Assembly (NCBI GenBank): GCA_020630035.1
Contig: JAHDCB010000124.1
Location: forward strand, 1 to 5,086
DNA: 5,086 bases
Direction: 5' to 3'
Source: Gammaproteobacteria bacterium
GTDB taxonomy: Bacteria > Pseudomonadota > Gammaproteobacteria > Chromatiales > Chromatiaceae
A program made the position numbers and the translations under genes. The notes under the pieces were generated by a model. The model was not told where the DNA came from. It worked only from the letters and a program-made list of their open reading frames with translations, and searched no databases. Positions 1 through 5,086 of the stretch are shown here, piece by piece. Each line of letters starts with the position of its first letter. Positions within the stretch are counted from its first letter, which is position 1.

Positions 1-17
1 GTCTACCGCGCACAGCG

Positions 18-48
18 CTCAGAGACACCACATTCGGTTGGCTCTGAG
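18..48. other. Short inverted repeat downstream of rep; possible stem-loop, weak terminator candidate
   Basis: CTCAGAG at 18-24 and CTCTGAG at 42-48 are perfect 7-base inverted repeats. An inner CCA/TGG pair (28-30 with 39-41) could lengthen the stem across a three-base bulge. It begins about 24 bases past the rep stop, where an operon end is plausible. On the minus strand no T-run follows the stem, so it is not a typical intrinsic terminator. On the plus strand a T-rich stretch (63-73) comes about 15 bases later, too far for a standard one. It could be a processing or pausing hairpin, part of an unseen neighbouring gene, or chance. Confidence 0.3.
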
Positions 49-51
49 TAA

Positions 52-59
52 CCCCCCCC
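52..59. repeat. Run of eight C (eight G on the rep strand)
   Basis: A homopolymer of eight C lies between the rep stop and the inverted repeat, 12 bases beyond the end of rep. Such runs can slip during replication and are also prone to sequencing error. With no gene defined here, its effect, if any, cannot be told. Confidence 0.85.
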
Positions 60-71
60 ACTATCTTATTT

Positions 72-2126
72 TTAGCTCATATTGGTCTGGACATTGGGGA
101 GTACCTTATATGTCGCTTTGGCGTCAGCCAGCAGGGCGCGTAGCCCGGCTATGCTGGTCTGAGCACGTTGTGTTTGTTCTTCTGGGCTGGTGGTGACTCC
201 ACGTCCTTCCCAGGTTATCTCTTCTTCTGGCAATTCGTGCAGAAAACGGCTGGGTTCACAACTGACCCATTCACCGCCACGGCGGCGTTTTTCGGCGGTG
301 GTAATGCACAATTGACGTTGTGCCCGGGTCAGGCCGACATACGCCAGGCGTCGTTCTTCTTCAATCTTGTCTTCGTCAATACTGGTCTGATGTGGCAACA
401 GGCCTTCTTCCATTCCCACCAGAAATACCGCCGGAAATTCCAGTCCCTTCGCAGCATGCAGGGTCATCAATGCGACCCGATCATTCTGTTGTTCATCATC
501 CTGCCGTTCCAGAATATCCAGCAGACCCAAATGGGCCACAATGTCACTGAGTGATTCTCCTTTCTGCTCTTCACTTTGCAAACGGGTCAGCCAGTCTACC
601 AGTTCGCAGACGTAGCCCCAGCGTTTGTCTGCTTGTTTCGGGTTGTTGCTGGTTTGTTGCAGCCAGTCCTGATAGTCCATGTCGGTCAGTAGTTGTTCAA
701 TCACGCTGGCAGGTGCGGTATGTGTGGCTAGTTGTTGCAGGCCGATCAACCATTGCCGGAAGGCTTGCAGGTGGTGCAGTGCCCGGCCGGTAATACATTG
801 TGCCAGGCCGAATTCATCAATGGCATCAAACAGGCTGACCTGGCGTTCCGCTGCATAATCAGCCAGTTTCTGCAGGGTCGTCGGGCCGATCTCACGCCGT
901 GGTGTATTGATAATCCGCAGCAGGGCGGTGTCGTCATCTGTATTGCAGATCAGGCGCAGATAGCTCATCACGTCCTTCACCTCCGCGCGGGCGAAAAAAG
1001 AGGTGCCACCGCTGACGAAATATGGAATGTTGTTGGTACGCAATACTTGCTCAAAGATGCGTGCCTGATAATTGCCGCGATACAGAATGGCAAAATCGCG
1101 ATAGGTACGGCGACTGTTAAGCCGAATCTGTATCAGTTCAGCCACCACCCGCTCAGCCTCGGCGGTTTCGTCACGACAATGGATCACTCGTACCGGGTCA
1201 CCCGGGCCGTGTTCGCTCCATAATCGTTTGGCAAACAAGTGCGGATTATGCTGAATCAGTGCATTCGCTGCCTGCAGAATGCGGCCACTGGAACGGTAAT
1301 TCTGTTCCAGTTTGATGACCTTGAGCGACGGAAAGTCTTGCGCCAGTGCTGCCAGGTTTTCCGGGCGGGCACCGCGCCAGGCATAGATTGACTGGTCATC
1401 ATCACCGACCACAGTCAGGCGAGCCTGTACCCCCACGAGTTGTCGGATCAGTTGATATTGGGTGCCATTGGTATCCTGGTATTCATCGACTAACAGGTGG
1501 CGCACCCGATTCTGCCAGCGTTCACGTACCTCTGGCTGATCGTTGAACAGTTGTACTGGTCGCAGGATCAGATCGTCGAAATCAACCGCGTTGTACGCTT
1601 GTAAGGTACGTTGATATGCTGCATAAACCGTGGCCTGCCAGTGTGCTGTCGCATCCTGCGCAGTATTCAGGACCTGGTCTGGTGTATCCAGGGTATTTTT
1701 CCATTGCGAGATCTGGCGTCTGGCTTGTTGCAGGTCATCCTTATCCAGGGTGTCGCGCTGGGTCAGTTCTTTCAGTAGATGGATAACATCCTGCTCATCC
1801 AGGATGCTGAAATTAGGTCTGAGTCCGGCTGCCTGATATTCTCGTCGCAGGATCGTCAGGCCCAGCGTATGAAAGGTGGCAACCGTCAGTCCACGTGCTG
1901 CCTGGCCGGATAACAATGCGCTGACCCTGGCCTTCATTTCACGTGCGGCCTTGTTGGTGAAGGTTACCGCAATAATATGGCGAGCAGACAGGTGCTGTTG
2001 CTCAATCAGATAGGCAATTTTGGCTGTAATCACCCTTGTTTTGCCAGACCCGGCCCCAGCCAGAACCAAGCTGGGACCTGACAAATAACGGACTGCCTCA
2101 CGCTGTGGTGCATTCAGGTGTTGCAT
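72..2126 (-). CDS. rep: ATP-dependent DNA helicase Rep (superfamily 1A, 3'-5')
   Basis: Rep moves 3'-5' on single-stranded DNA, clears proteins ahead of the replication fork and helps restart replication; in E. coli it works with DnaB. The 684-residue product (E. coli 673) has the full SF1A motif set: motif I AGAGSGKT (23-30), Ia TFTNKAAREMK (55-65), TFHTLGL (84-90), II VDEYQDTN (213-220), III VVGDDDQSIYAWRGA (239-253), IV LEQNYRSS (273-280), V MTLHAAKGLEF (554-564) and VI EERRLAYVGLTRA (590-602 region). The 2B block (GGTSFFAR, NTPRREIGP) and the close GMEEGLLPHQ-SIDED match favour Rep over UvrD. The ATG at 2126 fits the E. coli N-terminus; the 12 bases separating it from cmoB hold no clear Shine-Dalgarno. 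The last 25 residues or so differ from E. coli, where the extreme C-terminus binds DnaB, so that contact may differ here. It is the last gene of the apparent operon. Confidence 0.97.
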   Translation of the reverse strand: MQHLNAPQREAVRYLSGPSLVLAGAGSGKTRVITAKIAYLIEQQHLSARHIIAVTFTNKAAREMKARVSALLSGQAARGLTVATFHTLGLTILRREYQAAGLRPNFSILDEQDVIHLLKELTQRDTLDKDDLQQARRQISQWKNTLDTPDQVLNTAQDATAHWQATVYAAYQRTLQAYNAVDFDDLILRPVQLFNDQPEVRERWQNRVRHLLVDEYQDTNGTQYQLIRQLVGVQARLTVVGDDDQSIYAWRGARPENLAALAQDFPSLKVIKLEQNYRSSGRILQAANALIQHNPHLFAKRLWSEHGPGDPVRVIHCRDETAEAERVVAELIQIRLNSRRTYRDFAILYRGNYQARIFEQVLRTNNIPYFVSGGTSFFARAEVKDVMSYLRLICNTDDDTALLRIINTPRREIGPTTLQKLADYAAERQVSLFDAIDEFGLAQCITGRALHHLQAFRQWLIGLQQLATHTAPASVIEQLLTDMDYQDWLQQTSNNPKQADKRWGYVCELVDWLTRLQSEEQKGESLSDIVAHLGLLDILERQDDEQQNDRVALMTLHAAKGLEFPAVFLVGMEEGLLPHQTSIDEDKIEEERRLAYVGLTRAQRQLCITTAEKRRRGGEWVSCEPSRFLHELPEEEITWEGRGVTTSPEEQTQRAQTSIAGLRALLADAKATYKVLPNVQTNMS

Positions 2127-2138
2127 AGCGGTACCGGG

Positions 2139-3122
2139 TTAATAACGAGCCAGCAGAATAGCTCGGGTGGGTGCCGGATGGCCTTCCCGGGTCTGTTTTG
2201 GATCATCGGGGTGCAGAAAATCAGCCAGCGATTCAAAGCGCATCCAATCTGTGCGGCGCTGTTCAGTTGAGGTTGTCCGGGTGACATCCAGTGTGCGAAT
2301 ATCACGATAACCGCAGCGTTGCAGCCAGGTGGTCAGCAGTGTCAGGCTGGGAATGAACCAGATATTGCGCATTCTGGCGTAGCGCCCTGGTGGCGTCAGT
2401 ACCTGTGGTTCGGCATCGGGTAATACCAAGGTTTCCAGCACCAGTTCACCGCCGGGGCGCAGCAGATCGCGCAGGGTCAGCAGATGGTCTATCGGTGAGC
2501 GACGATGATACAGCACGCCCATACTGAAGACGGTATCAAAGGCTTGCAGTCCGGCAGGTATCTGTTCAATACCCAGGGGTAATTGGGTGACTTGTTGCCG
2601 CCAGCGATGGCCTGTCGGAGTATTCGGTAACAGGTGGTGAATGGCATCATGCTGGGCCTGATACAGTTGTGTCGGGTCTATCCCAAGCACCCAATCGGCA
2701 CCGGCCTGGGCCATACGCCAGCTGTAATAGCCGTTGCCACAACCAACGTCCAGTACCTTGCGGCCTGTCAGCGGTGTGATGTGGGCTGCCAGACGCTCCC
2801 ACTTCTGATCCGAGCGCCATTCAGTCTCTATGGTGACGCCATATAAGTGATACGGCCCTTTGCGCCAGGGGTGCAATGTTTGCAGGGCATTATGCAATTG
2901 GTGACGCTGGCTCTCTGTGATATCGTCTGCGCTACCGATGCAGATTGCACCCTGGTGAATATCCAGTTTCTTGGTGTGACAGTGTGGCAGGTTGGCTATT
3001 GCGGTGTTCCAACGGGCCTGGTCGCCATGTGTTGGCCGCTCCTGGTATTGTTGTGGTAGTTGTTGTGCCCATTCTTCCAGGCCGTGTCGGCACAATGTTT
3101 GTCTGGCTGTCTCCAGGTTCAT
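2139..3122 (-). CDS. cmoB: tRNA U34 carboxymethyltransferase CmoB
   Basis: CmoB transfers the carboxymethyl group of carboxy-SAM to 5-hydroxyuridine at position 34 of tRNAs, giving cmo5U, which widens decoding of four-codon boxes. The product is 327 residues (E. coli 323) and aligns along its whole length: PWRKGP (85-90), TEWRSDQKW (100-108), SAM-fold loop LDVGCGNGY (124-132), GIDPTQL (147-153), MGVLYHRRSP (201-210), ETLV (230-233), RYARMRN (247-253) and ESLADFL (297-303). K88, Y205 and R320 align with E. coli Lys91, Tyr200 and Arg315, residues reported to matter for carboxy-SAM use. About seven extra residues occur near 168-178, before LPLGIEQ. I chose the ATG at 3122, which shares ATGA with the cmoA stop; an in-frame TTG at 3173 would add 17 residues inside cmoA with no counterpart in the family. 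Only a weak GGAT precedes the ATG, so coupling to cmoA is likely. It acts directly after CmoA. Confidence 0.97.
   Translation of the reverse strand: MNLETARQTLCRHGLEEWAQQLPQQYQERPTHGDQARWNTAIANLPHCHTKKLDIHQGAICIGSADDITESQRHQLHNALQTLHPWRKGPYHLYGVTIETEWRSDQKWERLAAHITPLTGRKVLDVGCGNGYYSWRMAQAGADWVLGIDPTQLYQAQHDAIHHLLPNTPTGHRWRQQVTQLPLGIEQIPAGLQAFDTVFSMGVLYHRRSPIDHLLTLRDLLRPGGELVLETLVLPDAEPQVLTPPGRYARMRNIWFIPSLTLLTTWLQRCGYRDIRTLDVTRTTSTEQRRTDWMRFESLADFLHPDDPKQTREGHPAPTRAILLARY
3119..3122 (-). promoter_or_regulatory. ATGA stop/start overlap joining cmoA and cmoB
   Basis: The cmoA TGA and the cmoB ATG overlap as ATGA. It fixes the likely start of cmoB and suggests coupled synthesis of the two enzymes that act in sequence. 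Only a weak GGAT lies about nine bases ahead of the ATG. Confidence 0.7.
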
Positions 3123-3844
3123 GCGTGTGCGATCCAGGAGACAAACTGACATTGTTGGTACCACAAGGTACAACGCTGATAGCCAGCGGCCTGTAATCTG
3201 GTCGTATGGGTCTGGCGGGTTTCCGGTATCAGTACTTGTTCCAGAGCCGCACGTTTCTGAGTGATTTCGAGCTCACTATACGCATTTGCTCGTTTGTACG
3301 CATGATGCAATGCCTCCAGCTCCGTCTGTTCGGCAGTGTCGTCACTGGCGATTTTTTCTGACAGTACCAGTACCCCACCAGGTCGCAGGCCTGTGTGAAT
3401 GCGGGTCAGCAGAGATAGACGTTGTGCCGGTGGGATAAATTGCAGGGTAAAGTTCAGCACCACAACAGATGCATTGTCGATAGGTTGTGTGCTGATATCA
3501 GCCTGTTGCAGCACAATCGGTAAATCCGGGTCGCTCAGACAGCTTCTGGCGCGGGCAATCATGGCGGACGACTGATCAATGGCCAGAATCCGGCAGCCCG
3601 ATTGCGTCAGTCCCTGCGCCATTGCCAGGCTGGCAGCACCGAGCGAGCAGCCGAGGTCATACAGTTGGCTCTCAGGCTGGGCATAACGGTGGGTGATCAG
3701 GCGCAGCATGTGCAGAATATCACTATAGCCGGGTACAGAGCGCCGGATCATGTCGGGAAAGACAGCTGCTACCTGCTCATCAAATGCAAACCGGGGTAAC
3801 GGATGCTGCGAGGTGGTATACAGTTGGTCTTTAGTGGCGTGCAA
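3119..3844 (-). CDS. cmoA: Carboxy-S-adenosyl-L-methionine synthase CmoA
   Basis: CmoA turns S-adenosylmethionine and prephenate into carboxy-SAM, the donor that CmoB uses to build 5-oxyacetyluridine (cmo5U) at tRNA wobble position 34. From the TTG at 3844 the product is 241 residues (E. coli 247). Visible features are FPDMI-RSVPGY (29-40), the SAM-binding loop YDLGCSLGAAS (62-72), AIDQS (88-92, acidic end of strand 2), NFTLQF (131-136), LSEK (161-164) and YKRANAYSELEI (183-194). R198, in QKR, aligns with E. coli Arg199, which is reported to hold the added carboxylate; this favours CmoA over an ordinary methyltransferase. The start is uncertain: the frame is open to a GTG at 3910 (263 residues) with an ATG at 3886 (255 residues). 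I prefer TTG because KDQLYTT aligns with the E. coli N-terminus (RDTLFSA). The TTG start overlaps ftsE by 14 bases. The TGA stop overlaps the cmoB ATG. Confidence 0.95.
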   Translation of the reverse strand: MHATKDQLYTTSQHPLPRFAFDEQVAAVFPDMIRRSVPGYSDILHMLRLITHRYAQPESQLYDLGCSLGAASLAMAQGLTQSGCRILAIDQSSAMIARARSCLSDPDLPIVLQQADISTQPIDNASVVVLNFTLQFIPPAQRLSLLTRIHTGLRPGGVLVLSEKIASDDTAEQTELEALHHAYKRANAYSELEITQKRAALEQVLIPETRQTHTTRLQAAGYQRCTLWYQQCQFVSWIAHA

Positions 3845-4553
3845 GGTCTTCTGCAAAGCTGGTCTGATAGTTGGTGCTGCTGGCATTTCTGCCAGGTGTT
3901 GGCTGTACACGGCCTTGTTGCAGATGGATAATGCGTTTGTCCATAGTCCGGATCAGGTTAACATCATGGGTCGCAATCAACAGTGTGACACCAACCGTGT
4001 TAAATTCGACGAATAAGCTCATAATGTCGCGCGACAGTTCAGGATCCAGGTTGCCAGTTGGCTCGTCTGCCAGCACAATCGGTGGTTTGCTGACCAGTGC
4101 GCGTGCAATCCCGACACGTTGTTGTTCCCCACCGGACAGGCTGACCGGATAGCTGTTTGCCTTACGAGCCAGTCCGACCTTATTCAGCACTGCGTACACC
4201 CGCCTTCTGATATCCTGATGGCGGACACCTGCAACAACCAGAGGTAGGGAGACATTGCTATATACAGTGCGGTGTGGCAATAACCGGTGATCCTGAAAGA
4301 TCATGCCCACCTGACGTCGATGGTATGGTATCTGCCGGTTTGGCAGTTTGTTCAGATTGCGTCCATTAACCCACAGTTGTCCCCGGGTCGGGGTATCAAG
4401 GCGACCGATTAACTTCAGCAGGGTGCTTTTGCCAGCACCGGAATGGCCGGTCAGAAAGGCCATTTCGCCAGCGGCCAGGTGCAGATCAATATGTGTTAAG
4501 GCTTCCTGACCCGTAGCGGGATAGCTTTTGCTGACTGCCTGAAAGCGGATCAT
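3831..4553 (-). CDS. ftsE: Cell division ATP-binding protein FtsE (ABC-type ATPase) with an extended C-terminus
   Basis: FtsE is the cytoplasmic ATPase of FtsEX, which joins the divisome at the FtsZ ring and, through membrane-bound FtsX, switches on cell-wall amidase activators such as EnvC. The product is 240 residues. All ABC motifs are present: Walker A GHSGAGKST (36-44), Q-loop Q87 in the FtsE-typical IFQDH, signature LSGGEQQR (139-146), Walker B IVLADE (159-164), D-loop NLD (168-170) and switch histidine H196. The opening MIRFQAVSKSY and the block EMAFLTGHSGAGKSTLLKL are close to E. coli FtsE, which separates it from LolD or MacB. The ATG at 4553 overlaps the ftsY stop (ATGA), and no strong Shine-Dalgarno is seen, so coupled translation is likely. 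Two oddities: it is about 18 residues longer than the 222-residue E. coli protein, with a polar tail after about residue 215, and the next gene is cmoA, not ftsX. Confidence 0.97.
   Translation of the reverse strand: MIRFQAVSKSYPATGQEALTHIDLHLAAGEMAFLTGHSGAGKSTLLKLIGRLDTPTRGQLWVNGRNLNKLPNRQIPYHRRQVGMIFQDHRLLPHRTVYSNVSLPLVVAGVRHQDIRRRVYAVLNKVGLARKANSYPVSLSGGEQQRVGIARALVSKPPIVLADEPTGNLDPELSRDIMSLFVEFNTVGVTLLIATHDVNLIRTMDKRIIHLQQGRVQPTPGRNASSTNYQTSFAEDLARH
4550..4553 (-). promoter_or_regulatory. ATGA stop/start overlap joining ftsY and ftsE
   Basis: The ftsE ATG and the ftsY TGA share bases in the tetranucleotide ATGA. The bases just upstream (ending CTGTTTCGCTC) hold no good Shine-Dalgarno match, so ftsE is probably translated by ribosomes finishing ftsY. 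The overlap is seen; the coupling is inferred. Confidence 0.7.
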
Positions 4554-5086
4554 GAGCGAAACAGAGCTTGTACGAACACGTCTGGCGCAAACGGACGCAG
4601 ATCATCTAGGCCTTCACCGATCCCGATATACCGGATCGGGATGGGTAACTGGTCAGCAATGGTGAATACAATACCACCCCTGGCAGTACCATCTAATTTG
4701 GTTAAGGTGATGCTGGTCAGACCCACAGCGCGATGAAATTCACGTGCCTGATGCAGGGCGTTTTGTCCGGTACCAGCATCCACGACCAGCATCACTTCGT
4801 GTGGTGCTTGCGGGTCCTGTTTTTTCAGAACACGGACGATTTTGGCCAGCTCATCCATCAGATTGTTTTTGGTATGCAGGCGTCCGGCAGTATCTGCAAT
4901 CAAGACATCATAGTGGCGCGCCTGTGCAGATTGCAGGGCATCAAAGATCACCGAGGCGGCATCAGCGCCCTGGCCCTGGCTGATCACAGGTACCGCATTC
5001 TGCTGGCCCCAGTTCTGTAATTGTTCAACCGCAGCAGCACGGAAGGTGTCCCCGGCCGCCAGCATCACTTTGTTACCTGCTTGTTG
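4550..5086 (-). CDS. ftsY: Signal recognition particle receptor FtsY, C-terminal part of the GTPase (NG) domain; 5' end lies outside the window
   Basis: FtsY is the SRP receptor, a GTPase that docks SRP-ribosome complexes at the inner membrane and hands nascent membrane proteins to the translocon. Only the last 178 residues are present; the frame stays open to the window edge, so the acidic A domain, N domain and P-loop (G1) are missing. A GTG at 5068 lies in frame but is an internal valine (the KVMLAAGDTFR context of the family), not the start. Visible motifs, numbered from the first complete codon at the edge: GDTFRAAA (12-19, G2 region), DTAGR (65-69, G3), TKLDG (129-133, G4), and the closing GIGEG (155-159) with DLRPF (162-166). 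The match to the end of E. coli FtsY is near full length, and DLRPF separates it from Ffh. It ends in TGA inside an ATGA shared with ftsE, as in the classic ftsYEX operon. The visible part looks intact. Confidence 0.97.
   Translation of the reverse strand, partial: QQAGNKVMLAAGDTFRAAAVEQLQNWGQQNAVPVISQGQGADAASVIFDALQSAQARHYDVLIADTAGRLHTKNNLMDELAKIVRVLKKQDPQAPHEVMLVVDAGTGQNALHQAREFHRAVGLTSITLTKLDGTARGGIVFTIADQLPIPIRYIGIGEGLDDLRPFAPDVFVQALFRS

Noticed and set aside
168..1836. Several plus-strand open frames opposite rep (168-554, 732-1223, 1346-1546, 1630-1836)
   Set aside because: They lie antisense to a full-length, strongly conserved rep and their products resemble no family; they are shadows of its codon pattern.
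2114..2305. Minus-strand 63-residue frame over the cmoB/rep junction
   Set aside because: It is out of frame with both genes and covers the conserved end of cmoB; no recognisable product.
3158..3171. Small inverted repeat GTACC-ACAA-GGTAC about 36 bases ahead of the cmoB ATG
   Set aside because: A five-base stem inside the conserved cmoA C-terminal coding region is likely chance; no T-run or other regulatory sign goes with it.
3123..3173. Longer cmoB starting at the TTG at 3173
   Set aside because: It adds 17 residues with no family counterpart inside cmoA, while the ATG at 3122 forms a clean ATGA junction and matches family length.
2129..4994. Four GGTACC sites (near 2130, 3157, 4769 and 4989)
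   Set aside because: A little more than expected by chance in 5 kb, but two lie in ordinary coding sequence and they share no wider context.
2634..5020. Plus-strand open frames opposite cmoB, cmoA, ftsE and ftsY
   Set aside because: All fall inside confidently identified minus-strand genes, have no plausible start context and give low-complexity or family-less products.
4550..5068. A short complete gene starting at GTG 5068
   Set aside because: The frame is open to the window edge and the GTG codon is an internal valine of the FtsY GTPase domain, so this is a truncated view of ftsY.

Overview
The window is a compact stretch of a gammaproteobacterial chromosome of moderate GC content. Five genes lie on the minus strand and read from the right end of the window to the left: ftsY (3' part only), ftsE, cmoA, cmoB and rep. 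The cmoA/cmoB tRNA-modification pair, a Rep-type (rather than UvrD- or PcrA-type) helicase, and FtsY/FtsE sequences that align closely with E. coli and Pseudomonas proteins all point to Gammaproteobacteria. The residues differ too much from E. coli for an enteric, and I cannot name a genus.

Layout, in the direction of transcription: ftsY (enters at the right edge, ends at 4550) overlaps ftsE by an ATGA. ftsE (4553 to 3831) overlaps the start of cmoA. cmoA (ends at 3119) overlaps cmoB (ATG at 3122) by another ATGA. cmoB (ends at 2139) is followed after 12 bases by rep (2126 to 72). The last 71 bases hold no recognisable gene; they contain a run of eight C and a short inverted repeat. There is no gap above 300 bases, and no tRNA, rRNA, CRISPR array or insertion sequence is visible.

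The genes look like one operon with coupled translation. They serve different processes: co-translational membrane targeting (FtsY), cell division (FtsE), wobble-uridine modification of tRNA (CmoA then CmoB, consecutive steps to cmo5U34) and replication past obstacles (Rep).

The unusual point is the gene order. In most gammaproteobacteria ftsY-ftsE is followed at once by ftsX, which encodes the membrane partner of FtsE, and then often by rpoH. Here ftsX is missing from that place and cmoA overlaps the end of ftsE. FtsE also has an extra C-terminal tail of roughly 18 to 25 residues that overlaps the possible upstream starts of cmoA. All five proteins keep their key motifs, so nothing looks broken. 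I see no sign of an undescribed system beyond this rearrangement.
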